From Cryptomeria japonica (Eukaryota; Streptophyta; Pinopsida; Cupressales; Cupressaceae), in NCBI RefSeq assembly GCF_030272615.1, contig NC_081406.1, positions 464,282,072 to 464,346,071 on the forward strand: DNA of 64,000 nt, written 5' to 3'. This document shows, in pieces, positions 1 through 11,295 of the stretch. Below the pieces are notes generated by a model. The model was not told the origin of the DNA. It saw nothing but the letters and a program-made list of their open reading frames with translations, and did not search any database. Every line of letters starts with the position of its first letter. The stretch's first letter is position 1. Made by a program: the position numbers and the translations under genes.

Positions 1-1284
1 GATCAATCAAGGTCACACTGCATCATAAAATTTCTCACTATAAGCCTATCATTTTAATTACACGGTTTTCATTTCGCTACCATTTAGAAGGATGACAATC
101 AGCCAAAAAAACACTTCCAATAATTATGGTTGCAATAGGAGGTTCTAGTTTTCCAACCAACAGAGATCAAAACAGGCAATCTTTTTGATAATACCAGACC
201 TCTTGAGAACACTCTCTTATACTTAATACAATACAGACACATGTCATAATTTGCAACCTATTATAGAAATCACATTACGATCAAAAGTAAGCGAGGAGCT
301 ATCAACTAAATAATACATCTTAATGGATGTACATCAAACAAGCTTTTCATTCGCACTTTCTAAACACATTAAGGTAATTACATATACCCAAAAGCGAGTT
401 CAATGGAGCATTTGCTAAAATAACTCTTCAATCAAACTGGTTTAATGAAACACATAAAACAATCTTTCAGGGAACACATTAATACTCTCTCGAAGCTACA
501 ATAACATGCTCCTTTTAATAATTCTTCTACAAACCAAGCAGTTTCACATAATTCAACTATTCGCATATTAATACACCTCACTTAAGATAAAATTTAATTA
601 TGTTACTCCTACAAAATACACATGGAGAATACTTTAAAGGCACACATACAATTTTCTCCCAATAACCAAAATAAATTTTTAAACCCATAGCCCTTTAATA
701 ATCTAAAAAAACATAAGCGTCATAAGGCTCACACAAGGGTTCAAGAAGTCACACCCTTTTCTCTCTCACAAACAAGAAAACTCGAATCAAAGATAATTAC
801 ACATATCCTAATCATTTTAATTTCCATAAAGAGAGAGAGGAATGGTGATAATCATTTAATTTTCTACAAAATAAGCATTCAATAATTGCTATACTAGTCT
901 TTCAAGTGGACAACACTAAGCTAGACCATAATTTTAAACAAACACAATTCGCACTTTCAGATTCAAGACAAGTACTGACCAACCCAACTGGATTAGTCTA
1001 TAGAGTACAACACTCAAAAAGGAAGGTACATACGACTCTCTTTCAAAATATGAGTAATTGTAGGCCAAGATATCAATAAGCACACAATGCACATATAAAC
1101 ACTCAAACACCAACATTAAGAAGGTGAGAACAAGGTGTGAACACACATGTTACACACAAGTTAAGGTTTGCTCAATCACTCATATACAAAAAGGAGGACA
1201 AGCATACACATAAGGTCGATACACCTCACACCAATAGAGGGCACACGTGACACCAGAGATCCCAGTGTTTGCAACTTGGCTTTG
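1..1284. other. AT-rich stretch without recognisable gene
   Basis: I see no coding similarity, RNA gene or clear repeat here. Only short chance ORFs occur. Near 1270-1282 a phrase resembles the reverse complement of a tRNA-iMet primer site (GGCTTTGATAC), so part of this stretch could be the leader of a minus-strand LTR element whose LTR has been replaced. That reading is weak. Confidence 0.5.
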
Positions 1285-1425
1285 ATACTTCCCACTGATT
1301 ATTGTTTATGCTTAATTGGATTAACTGTTATTCTGGTACTGTGGTTTTGAATTGATAATGTTTTAAGTAATATATGACAACTAATTCACCCCCCCCTCTC
1401 ATTTGTCTTCTGGCTATATGAACTG
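1285..1425 (+). repeat. 3' end of a copia LTR (remnant 5' LTR of element A)
   Basis: This piece aligns by eye with the last part of the LTR at 4820-6012. Both have a 'tatgctTAATYGG' phrase, a GTTTTAAGT phrase and the C-run signature AATTCACCCCCCC-CTCTCA close to the LTR end. The primer binding site expected next is missing and pol sequence follows at once. Gag, protease and integrase of element A have therefore been deleted between this remnant and the RT domain. Confidence 0.6.
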
Positions 1426-1429
1426 TCTA

Positions 1430-3148
1430 ATACTGACATCATCAGAAAACTCAACTGTAACTAAAGAGAAGCACATAGAGCCTAAAAATTAGAAAACACC
1501 AAGGTATGCAAGGCTAAACCATTCGGAAAATCAGATCATTGGAGACAAAAACATGGGAGTTATGACAAGGAGAATATTGGCAAATCAAAAGGTATGTTTC
1601 ATTTCTCAGATTGAACCAACATCAGTAATTAAAGCTTGTAAATATGAATGTTGGATGAAATATATGGAAGATGAACTAGATCATGTAGAAAAGAACAATA
1701 CTTTGAATTTAGTTCCCCAACCTAAAAATAAGAATGTTATTGGATCAAAATAGATGTTTAGAAACAAATAGAATGAGAATGGACAAGCTGTAAGAAACAA
1801 GGCTAGATTTTTTTTGCAAAGGATATTCTTAGAAGGAAGGAATTGATTATGGTGAAACTTTTGCACCAGTAGCTAGAATTGAAGTTGTTAGACTATTTCT
1901 TGCTTATGTAGCCTATAAGAACTACAAGGTCTATCAGATGGATGTTAAGTGTGCATTCCTAAATGGATAACCTGAAGAGGAATTGTTTATTGAGCAACCT
2001 GATGGATTTTTACTGATAGATGACAGAAATATGGTTTGCAGATTAAGGAAAGCCTTATATGGATTAAAACAAGCTCCTAGAGCTTGGTATGCAAGGCTAG
2101 ATAAGTATCTTTTGAAGCTTGATTTTATAAAAGGTAATGTTGATAGTAACCTATATTATAAGATCACTAATGATGATATTCTGATTATTGAACTATTTGT
2201 TGATGATATCATTTTTGGAGGTGAAGAAAAATTGTGCATGAAATTTTCTGATAATATATAGAGTGAATTTGAAATGTCTATGACTAGAGAAATAAGATTT
2301 TTTCTAGGTTTGAAGATTACTCAGACTAACAAAGGCATCTTTATTTGTCAAACTAAGTATCTCAAGGAATTGTTGAAGAAGTTTGGTATGGAAAATTCTA
2401 AAACCGGTTAGTACTCCTATGGTTACAAGTGAAAAATTATCAATTAAGGATGTATCCCCTTTAGTAAATTCTACAAGATATAAATCCATGATTGGTGGTT
2501 TGCTATATTTAACTCAGACTAGACCGGATATAAAGAATGCAGTCAGAATTGTATCAAGATTTCAAATTAATCCAAGAGAATCATGAAAGTGAAGCAAAAC
2601 GGATATTTCATTATTTGCAAAGAATAATTGAATATGGTTTATGGTACCCTAAATAGGATGAATTTACTTTATGCGCATATATAGATGCGGATTGGGTGGG
2701 TGATGTTGATGACCAGAAGAGAACATCCAGTGGAGCATTCTTCCTTTGGAAGAAGTGTGTCTCATGGATCAACAAGAAGGAGTCATGCATTTCTTTATCT
2801 ACTATTGAAGTTGAATATGTTGCAGCCGCAACCAATTATACTCGATCTCTATGGATGAAGCAGAAGTTGAAGGATATACAAGTGAGTTGTAATGATTTGG
2901 TAGTTATCCATTGTGATAACTCTACAATTATTGACATATCAAATAATCCAATATTTCACTCCAAGAATAAGAACATATCAATCAGGTATAACATTTTGAA
3001 GGAAAAGGTGGAAGCAAAAGAAGTCAGATTAGTTTATGTGAACACTAAAGAGAAGATAGAAAACATATTCACTAAACCTTTGTCTCAGGAATCATTTGAG
3101 TATTTGAGAAATAGATTGGGGGTTTCTACCCCTCCGGTAGAGACTTAA
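1430..3148 (+). pseudogene. Ty1/copia pol relic (element A): RT and RNase H
   Basis: This is the C-terminal part of a copia polyprotein, which would copy element RNA into DNA in cytoplasmic particles. The order is the integrase-RT linker (about 1500-1640), RT with a VIGSK segment, KALYGLKQAPRAWY at 2050-2085, the catalytic FVDD at 2196-2207, then RNase H with DADWVGDVDDQKRTSSGAF and a C-terminal IFTKPLSQESFEYLRN block ending at the stop at 3148. At least three frame changes (near 1800, 2400 and 2585) and several stops break it. Its family matches element I (17275-21444). Gag, protease and integrase are absent. Confidence 0.93.
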
Positions 3149-3416
3149 ATGATGTAGATGTGCATCATTCTGGTATGCATTATCAGAGCTATCCTTTATT
3201 CTGGATTGATAAAATAATTCTACTACTCAGGGAGAGTAGTCAACCTCAAGATGTAGAGTTTTTTTATTCTGTTTGATTCTTTGGCACTATTGTCAAATGG
3301 GGAGAAATATATGTGAAAAATTATTGTTATTTATTGATTGCACTCCTTAAGAGGATTTTGGTGGTATTTGGTCTTTTGTTTCAAATTTGGTTTAGAGCTT
3401 CACTGTTATATTATTT
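3149..3416 (+). other. 3' untranslated part of element A with first purine tract
   Basis: Non-coding continuation of element A after the RNase H stop. A purine-rich AAATGGGGAGAAA lies at 3295-3307, following TTTGGCACTATTGTC. Equivalent positions in elements N and M carry the same kind of tract, upstream of and separate from the LTR-adjacent tract. Element B interrupts the region at 3417; the remainder continues at 4712-4819. Confidence 0.6.
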
Positions 3417-3587
3417 TGTTGGAAAATGCACACTCCAATTAGAAATTGTAGGTGATTGAAGGTATTACCATTGATGGCAACCTTACAATCATGTGATACC
3501 GGTAGGCAGACACATGCACCGACACCGGCAGACTCTACACCGGCACCAAAAAGAAGATTACTGGCACCCTGGCCAACAAGAATTTTG

Positions 3588-3988
3588 TATAAATGTATTT
3601 TGTAATTAATTGTAAAATCCTTTGTAAGCCAACACAGCGGATTGTAATGTGACTCATATATGTATGAGATCATTGTAGATCATTTAGAAGGTGTGTATAA
3701 TGGGAAGTATGAAAGGAATATAGCAGACCTAATATGCAAATTATTGCATAAGGGTTTATGTATATTGTAGAGATTAAACCGGTACTGAATCTGGCATAGC
3801 AGATACTGATCTGAAGTAGTACAAGACATTGGATTTGTATAATCCAATTTTTTAAGTCAGTGTGACTTCTTTTATAATTGAGCAATGAGCTCTAGGCACT
3901 TGGCCTTCCTGCATGTCCAGGCCCCTATTGTAAACAGTAATAGTCTCTTATTGGCCAGCAGGTGAATATTGTGGGTCACAAATCCCAC
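3588..3988 (+). promoter_or_regulatory. TATA-like box and hairpin chain in LTR B
   Basis: TATAAAT at 3588-3594 is followed by AGTC(agtgt)GACT at 3855-3867, GAGC(aatga)GCTC at 3880-3892, AGGC(acttg)GCCT at 3894-3906 and GTGGG(8 nt)CCCAC at 3971-3988. The same order and spacing recurs in LTRs A, G and L with different stem bases, so an RNA structure in the transcribed leader is likely. Confidence 0.6.
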
Positions 3989-4196
3989 CGAGATTTTTCC
4001 CACACCAAGTTTCCTCATTAAAATATTGTGTTATGATGTGCTTTTCATATTGTGGTTGTTGTTCTTATTTGTTGCATTATTTATGGTTTATCGGTACACA
4101 ATTTTAATATGCTTTTCATGTTATAAGTTAAGAAAATTATTTTACTAGTCAGATACTGATTCACCCCACCTCTCAATATCTTTGGGAATCCTAACA

Positions 4197-4399
4197 ATTG
4201 GTATCAAAGAAAGTGAGTTGGAAGGACTTCAACCGGAAACTCATCTTTCACCGGTTGCAACTTCCTCTAAGAGTGATATGCCAGAGGTATTCAAAAGGGT
4301 AGAAAGGAAAAGAAAGCCCTCATAGATACCCTCACCCACTCCTAGAAAAACAAGACAAAAGCAACAGGCAATGAGGCCTCCAGTTAAGAAGTTAACTCC

Positions 4400-4430
<31 letters not shown>

Positions 4431-4660
4431 GTAAAACAAGATATTGCTCCACTAGATAAACTCCTTAGTGAAATAGAAGAAGATGGAAAGTTGAAAAACT
4501 TTAGAAAACTGTACAACACACTTTCCGTTGATGACAAAGAAAGCATAGAAAATAGTGTAATTTTACACTTGAATATATACAAGAAATTTTTAATGGAAAT
4601 TGTTGATGAAATACCCAATAATCTGTATAGAAGACTAGAAGCTAGAAGGGTAGCCATTGC
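4197..4660 (+). pseudogene. Unrecognised Lys-rich ORF inside element B
   Basis: A reading frame starts right after the primer site. It encodes a Ser/Pro-rich stretch, a PSPTPRKTRQKQQ-type basic segment, a run of about ten lysines from an AAG repeat (about 4401-4431), then a helical acidic segment (APLDKLLSEIEEDGKLKNF, DDKESIENSVILHL, DEIPNNLYRRLEARR). One stop (TAG near 4323) breaks the frame, and the ORF runs without a stop into the truncated LTR. I do not recognise the family: it has no CCHC knuckle or protease motif. The basic N-terminal half would suit nucleic-acid binding, but that is a guess. Confidence 0.4.
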
Positions 4661-4819
4661 TGAATCACACCCCCCCCACCTCTCAGTATCTTTGGGAATC
4701 CTAACATATTTTATAGGAGATTATTGGCGATCTTCCATTGGGGGAGACTTGTTTGGCATTTTCTTGGCACTTAGATGTTTTTCACATCTAGTGTTGCCAT
4801 CAATGCCAAAGGGAGAGAT

Positions 4820-6012
4820 TGTTGGTCATATAATGGAATTGATTATGTGTTGCATTGATGTTTTGTCATTGATGTCAGCACTTGTTGTTATGGTTGTTTA
4901 CCGACTTCCAGTAGAAGGATTGGATTGGAAAGATAATCAGTTGATTGTCACCGGTATGATTTGGTTGATGGAATAAGTTTGTATGGATGGTTCGTATGCT
5001 TCTAAAGTATGTTTCAGTTAGTTGGTATTGTTTTGATGATCAGATGCTATCTTATGTTCTAGTAAGCTTTCTTTATTGGTCCAGTAAGGGTTTCATCAAT
5101 AGAGATTTATTGAAGATCTTTGATGTAATGCATAAGTGGTGTTAGTGTAGCTTCTAGAACAGATTCAGAATGTTGATGGTGATTGTGGTCATGCCTTGTT
5201 TGATTGGTGTCATTTCTTTGACATGTGTGGATCTAATTTAGGTCCAGTTTTATCTAGGTTATGGATCGGTTTGCATGTAACATGTTGGTGGATCCTCTGA
5301 TGGGCTTCTGAGATGTTTTATTAATTGGATGATATTTGTTTATCCTTATTTCAACATGATTTATGATTTTATTTCAAGATTATGTAATGGATCTATTGAA
5401 CTATCATTTGTGTGGATGATCTAATTGGTTAGGTTCTAGGTTAGTATAAATATATGTAAGATTTCATTGTAGATCATATAGGAAAGGAGCGAATAATGTA
5501 ATGATAATTTGTGTAGAGGTTTTGGTCGATCATAGGTGATCAAGTTGGGTTTATGTAAGAGGTTTTAGACCTCTAGTATTGAGCTTAACCAGAAATGTAA
5601 TCTAGCGTGTTTGAGGCTATCACTGGAAATTCTTCTCTTTGATTGTAGTCCAAATATCTTGAGGTGGTTGACATCTCTGTAGTCAGTGAGACTCCATTGT
5701 AATGAGCAATGTGCTCTGGGAAGTGTCCCTTCTTGCATGTGCATGCCCCTATTGTAATCATATACTTATTGCAGAAGTATCATCTGACTGTGGGTTGGGT
5801 TTCCCACTATGGGTTTTCCCTTTCTAGGTTTTCCATGTATAAATTATGGTGTTATGTGTTATTGTTGCATGGTATTGATTCTCTGGTTTTTATTTATGCT
5901 TTAATGCTTAATCGGTTATACCGGTATATAAGGTTTTAAGTGCTTTAATTCACATAATCTATTAACAACTGATTCACCTCCCCCTCTCAGTTGTTCTCTT
6001 GCTATCTTAACA
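4820..6012 (+). repeat. 3' LTR of element A
   Basis: It starts TGTTGGTCAT directly after the purine tract AAAGGGAGAGA (4808-4818) and ends CTATCTTAACA. An inverted repeat GCCATCAATG (4796-4805) / CATTGATGTC (4867-4876) brackets the purine tract and LTR start. TATAAAT lies at 5445-5451. The hairpin chain is AGTC(agtga)GACT 5681-5693, GAGC(aatgt)GCTC 5704-5716, GGGA(agtg)TCCC 5718-5729 and GTGGG(8)CCCAC 5790-5807. The C-run signature is at 5971-5990. The right flank TGAAC is at 6013-6017; the matching left copy would lie outside the preserved part. Confidence 0.85.
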
Positions 6013-6110
6013 TGAACAAATTCTAGATATTTTTACAAAAAACCCTTTCTCATGATACTTTTGAGCATCTCTAAAAGAAGTTGGGAGTTATTTCTCCCTC
6101 CTCTTGAATA
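6013..6110 (+). pseudogene. Copia RNase H C-terminus (element C relic)
   Basis: Reads EQILDIFTK, then after a one-base shift in an A run TLSHDTFEHL, a stop, KKLGVISPSS and a stop. This is the conserved C-terminal block of copia RNase H (ADIFTKPL..F..LR.KLGV). Element A inserted immediately upstream, so the rest of C's pol lies left of A and is not in the window. Confidence 0.8.
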
Positions 6111-6594
6111 AAGAAGTAAAGGGTGAGGGGAGTGTTGGTGCTCTTGCAAAGTGTTTTAGAAATGTTATGCTAGCAACAATGATATTAGAAGGATTATTGG
6201 TGTATGTAATTATGGGGTGTAATGCCTCTCTAACTATAACACAGTTAAGAAGGTATCATGATGTTGAACCTATGCTTAGATACAAATGTAGTAAGTATTT
6301 TTTATATTGAAATGTTAATCAATGTAGACAAAAATATATGTTAGATCTAGTAATCACTATGATCATGATGTTATAAATTCAGTTAATTATCTGAAAGTAT
6401 TATGGTTATGTTTCAATGGATACTTAGATAGAAAGGGGTGATATCGAAATATTCAAATATATGATAATGCATGTGATATTAAAATTTTCTTCCAATGATT
6501 TTAACACTTTAGTAATTTATATGTATATGTTGATGTTTGGATAACAGTAGGAGAATGTTTTGATTATATTGATTAAACTATGATTATTTGATGA
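6111..6594 (+). other. 3' flank of element C, possible LTR start
   Basis: GGGTGAGGGGAG at 6121-6132 could be a purine tract, with TGTTGGTGCTC at 6133 as an LTR start. The sequence is then interrupted by solo LTR D and continues at 7679-7827. No coding sequence is visible. I could not find the other end of this LTR. Confidence 0.4.
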
Positions 6595-7678
6595 TGCTTT
6601 TGTTGGAATCAAGGAACACTGAGGGGGGGACTGAATTAGTGTTCTACAACTTTTAACCTTATTAACTTGTCCTTTCAACCACTTAATGCAAATGAACAAA
6701 AGAAAGATGTAGAAACACAAAGAAAACAACAACAACGCCATAGCACCAAATTTTGTACATGGAAAACCAAGTTAAGGGAAAAACCATGATGGGGATGAGA
6801 CCCACAATATAAGTATACTCTGTATAAGTATAAAAATATTGCAATGGAAATGCACATGCACTCAGGCACACTGCCTAGAGCTCACTACACAAAAGAAATA
6901 AGGGAATTAACCTCGGAAGGCTCATTGCCTTACAAAATCTTTAAAAAAAGATAATTGGAATGCTTGAACTGAAAAATAGTATCTAAAAATGCCAACGTAC
7001 ATTTCCAGTTAAGCACAAAACACTTATTCTCTAGTCGCTTTGTTCCACTATTCTACTTTATTCCAGAGCATAATTCCTTCAATTGTGCATGTCAAAATGT
7101 GCACAATCGATCACAAACACTTTTCACGCACACACTGTATAAAAAATGGTCATATCCACTAGTCTTTTATATCTACACCATGAAATTAAGTCTTCTACAT
7201 ATCGGCTAAAAGAACATTATCAAAATATTGAAACATGCATACATAGTTGGCTCAATCCTAGCTCCAATGCATATGGAGACCAAAAAGAATTATCCACATG
7301 CTTCCCGAATGTTTGCTAAACATCCTTGAACACCAAAATTACTCTACTAATTCCACACAATGATCAACTAACCAAAACTTTCATACAACACTATTCATCC
7401 TAAAAACCTGTATACCGGATCTTCTAGCTCAGTCAAGAATCAACACTAGAGGCTAAGATTCTAGAATAAGGTGCTCCAAACATATAACAACCTTCCTCTA
7501 GCTCCGCAACACAATATCTTCAACTGAAATGAAACACCAACAAAAACACTCTAAACTTCTAGATCCACTATTCTAACTTCACCGAACTTAACCAAATCTT
7601 CATTCTGACTTTCGGTAGCATCAGATCACACATTGTAGATACAAGATTTGACTTTGGTTGCCATCAATGAAAATATCA
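6595..7678 (-). repeat. Solo LTR D (copia type), TSD GATGA
   Basis: Flanked by GATGA at 6590-6594 and 7679-7683. On the minus strand it starts TGATATTTTCATTGATGG and ends TTCCAACAAAAGCA, a TG...CA LTR. The reversed C-run signature (GAGGGGGGGACTGAATT) is at 6621-6637. TATAAAA on the minus strand (7165-7171) precedes the AGGC(agtgt)GCCT hairpin (plus coordinates 6864-6876) by about 295 nt, as in LTRs A, B, G and L. No internal region remains, so recombination between its two LTRs is the likely origin. Confidence 0.85.
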
Positions 7679-7827
7679 GATGATCTATACAGTGTCTCTA
7701 GGCAACAAATTTTATAATGATGTAATGTTTAGATGTTTTATGAGGTTACTTAGAATGTTATGATGTGACCTTGATTGGAGAGTGGTTAATGATGTTTTTA
7801 CTATATTGTAAAATGTGGATATGTATG

Positions 7828-9231
7828 TGTTGGCATTTTGAGTTTGTTGGCATTTTGCATAGAGAATACATTAATGATATGTTGTCATTATTGTCAATTG
7901 AACCGGTAATAATATTCATGTTATTGTTGATATTGTTGTTTTTTATATTGGCTAGTAACCGGTTAGAAGAGCTTTGTGGAAGATGTGAACCGGTATGTTA
8001 AGTTTTTGAGTTGAACCGGTAAACCAGTGTAACAGGTTTAACCTTTCTATGCATTGTAACTGGTAAAACCTATCAATTGTTAAACCCTAACCGATCAAGT
8101 TTGCTGGTTTATTATGATGAGCGGTAATGATGGAGATATGTGTGATCATTGTATGAGGATAAGTTAAAATTGTTTTGGCACATTTGTTTATTGTCTAGGG
8201 AAGGAGAAAAGTGGATTGCATCTAATGCACAACATGTGATGAATTACAAACTCGGATGAAGTGGTGATCATAGAGCGGTTGTAATTTTCTTGAAGAATGT
8301 GAAGAGATTGTCATAATTTCTAATGGTCAAGATTGTATTGACTTGTTTGTAATTTCGATGATGAGAATTAGGTTTTGTTGTGTTACCAACCTAATTGATT
8401 TGTATTTAAGGTCGATGAAGTTGTTTGTAATGGTTGTTGGAAAGATTGGCAGAAACCTATTGAATGTGTAGTTACCTAACTAGTGAATGGATTTGCACTT
8501 TGAGTGAAGGTAGATTGAAGCTTAAAAGGATTTGATCAAGAAAATGTAGTCTTATTCAGACAGATCAAGAAAACCTATTGTTTTCTAACAATTATAGAAG
8601 AAGTGAAATCCCTTAATTGGGTAAGCTCTAACAAGGTGGTACATTAGCTTAGATTCTTAAATCCTCCAACAAGGTTACTCCTAATAGGGTATTGTGGCTT
8701 TCATCAAGGCATATTTGTAAATATCTTAACTGGGTAATTCCTAACCAGAATTAGTTCTTAACAAGACTTATTGTAAACCTTTAACAAGACTGGCTCCTAA
8801 TAGGGTGAACTTCAGAAGAGTTCAAATAGCTATCCTTGTGAGTCTTATCTCACCGTAGTTTTTACCTATTTAGGTTTTCTATGTATAAACATTTGTATCA
8901 AGTGGTGAATGTTTTTGTGGTTATGATTTTATTTGTTGATTTGATTAACTTCTGATAAGGCATGATAACTAGAAGCATTGAAAAATGAATATGTTGAGTT
9001 ATGATTAAGCATTGTTGATGTTTACAAGATTGAAGTTGTTTATTGTTAAGTTGTCACAATAGTCAAACCGGTTGATGTCAAGTATTCTTATGAATATTGA
9101 TCTTGACTGAGATATGTTTACTTTGTGTGATTGAATTTAAGTTTGGGAACTTTGTATTAGTTTTTCAATATACTGTTTCACCCCCCCCTCTCAATATTCT
9201 ACCAGATACTTATTATTTCATCATACCATCA
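7828..9231 (+). repeat. Solo LTR E, TSD GTATG, same family as the LTR of element N
   Basis: Flanked by GTATG at 7823-7827 and 9232-9236. It starts TGTTGGCATTTTG (this phrase is duplicated at 7845) and ends CATACCATCA. Size (1404 bp) and landmarks match the N 3' LTR (1394 bp): a YAAGGTCGATGA phrase near 8407, a module zone of CCTAAxAGG-type mini-hairpins (8610-8820), and the C-run signature at 9178-9192. The modules include CCC(ttaatt)GGG 8610-8621 and AATTC(ctaacca)GAATT 8736-8752. Confidence 0.88.
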
Positions 9232-9236
9232 GTATG

Positions 9237-11290
9237 CACAAGTGTTTGTATATTCTGATCCATGCAAGTACACAACATTGACTCCACTTGGCTTCACGGG
9301 TCTAAGTGTGCCTATATTCCCCAATGATGGTTATAGGAGATAGCAAAATGGCCAAACATTATTACCTAGCCTAACCCATCATTTCTAATTAGGATGATTC
9401 ATCCCTAATTCTCATGATTACACCTCTGGGTCACCATTGAGGTGATGACCAGTTACCCTTATGCTTATAGTAAATGACCAGTGAAGAGTGTCTGTGCATA
9501 GTCAATTAGTCATCCATTATTTCTATTATAGTATGAATATTATTGATATTTCATCTTTAGTGCAATAATGCAATATTTTAATGGACATGGTGTTTTATGA
9601 AAAATCAATTTAAAGCGATTTAAGTGATTTTATTTTAGGGGAATTCTAGGAGTTTATTGATCTTGTGAATTTAAATTTGAATTTTTTATTATTTTATATT
9701 CCACCATAAATTGAACATATAATGTTGTTTTGGAATTCATTGAAAAACACTTAGTCTTTTCTCTTGTTTTTCCTCTCAAACCTTGTGAGGAGTGTATGAA
9801 AATGCAAAGAGTTTGATTTTTTGTGGGTAGAATTTTATGGGAATTGGATTGGAAGGATTAAATTTGTGGATCTTGACATGTTGTTTGAATTTGAGGAGCT
9901 TTGTAGAGTGTAGACCTTCCTCTTTGCATTTGAAGTTTCTTCTCAAGCCTGAGGTAGGAGTTCTTATTCTTTGATTGACTTGCCTACTTGAAATTATTTT
10001 CCCATGCTTAAGATTTGTTTTTATTTGAATTATCACCCTCTTCCTCAAATGAGATTGTTCTTATTCATTGGATTTTAATGTGTACATTGTCTGATTGAGA
10101 AAATGGATGTTTTTGAGGATTTTCATTCCCAATTTTTTATGATTGATCATAGGGACTTTTTATTTCATTTTTTAATTTCTTAGAGGTATTTATCAAATGA
10201 GTGGGAGCCAAATTTAGCGCAGTTCTAACCCCAATTGTAAAATTGATGCCCTAGATAGTCTCTTAGAGTCAAACCCCTAGTTCTAACCCAAACTAGTGCT
10301 TTTGGCATGTAGGTATGCATCTGCTATGTAGAGTGGTCTAATTGATCAAATATAGTTCCATGGAAACCCAAAATGTAACAATTGAAGCCCAAAGTGGTTC
10401 TACTGATCACTAATGTGGTGCCTTTGATCTATTTTGGCTGGTAGTCACTATTTGGAATTGTTTAACCTAAGATGATTTTAGCATGAATTTATGATGTGGC
10501 AATAATAATTATAGTTGTATGATTGATTTGGGATCGATTTGGATCTGTTTCCTTATTTTGAGACCCTACAATTTCTCCTTGGTTGTGAGACTGAATGCAT
10601 TGTTATGTATTTTTAGAGATTATTTATGATATTGTTATTGTTATGTTGACTATAATAGGTATCTATGCATTGTTCTTATATGTTATCCAAAGTGGCTTTG
10701 ACTATTGCACCATTGCTACATTAAGGTGTCATATTTGATACTTAAACCATGCCTCCTTGGGTGCTTCTAACCAATAGTTTATGTTATGAGTAAAAGAAAA
10801 TGTATACTATGCACTTAATGGAAACTTATTGTGATTGAAGCCTTAGGTTGCACATGTGTGTGCATTTGAGTTCTCATGTTCATAATGAGCCTGATGTGCC
10901 TAGGGCTTAGTTCATGGAGATAGTTGCGAGGTGGACCTTATTGTGGGACTTATGATTTAAATAACATGAGATGGTGCATTGTGTAGCATTAGTATGCATT
11001 CGTTTTCCTTATGTTGAAATTCTTGTGAGGGCTTGGGATAAGTTGGAGGAATGAGACCGTCCATGGATGGATGATGTTAGCGGGCTCCTTGTCTACACAA
11101 GAGGATTGCCTAAACTTTGTGTGAGTTATTGGAGCTACACTTGATACTTCACCATTTATCTCCTTATCATATAGCCCTTTTAGAGATTGAGTAGAGACCC
11201 TATTGTGACCTCATGATTGAGTAGTTGACATGCTTGAGTGTTTGGTTCATGTGACTATCTCCATCAGAACAGGGGGTGGACTTGAGGGTA
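9237..11290. other. Non-coding stretch between solo LTRs E and G
   Basis: I find no convincing ORF, RNA gene or LTR boundary pair here. It is contiguous with the sequence left of LTR E, as the TSD shows. The text is AT-rich and looks like old repeat, but I cannot name it. Confidence 0.4.
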
Positions 11291-11295
11291 CCACA

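Larger units (their letters stand above)
3417..4706 (+). mobile_element. Element B: short copia-type insertion with TSD TATTT
   Basis: Flanks are TATTT at 3412-3416 and TATTT at 4707-4711. The 5' LTR runs 3417-4196 (starts TGTTGG, ends CTAACA), followed by a primer site ATTGGTATCAAAG at 4197. The internal region is only about 460 bp. The 3' LTR is reduced to its last 46 bp (4661-4706), which repeats TCTTTGGGAATCCTAACA of the 5' LTR end. B therefore landed in the 3' region of element A and later lost most of its interior and 3' LTR. Confidence 0.85.

Noticed and set aside
4241-4657. Minus-strand ORF with Phe run
   Set aside because: Antisense shadow of the Lys-run ORF in element B.
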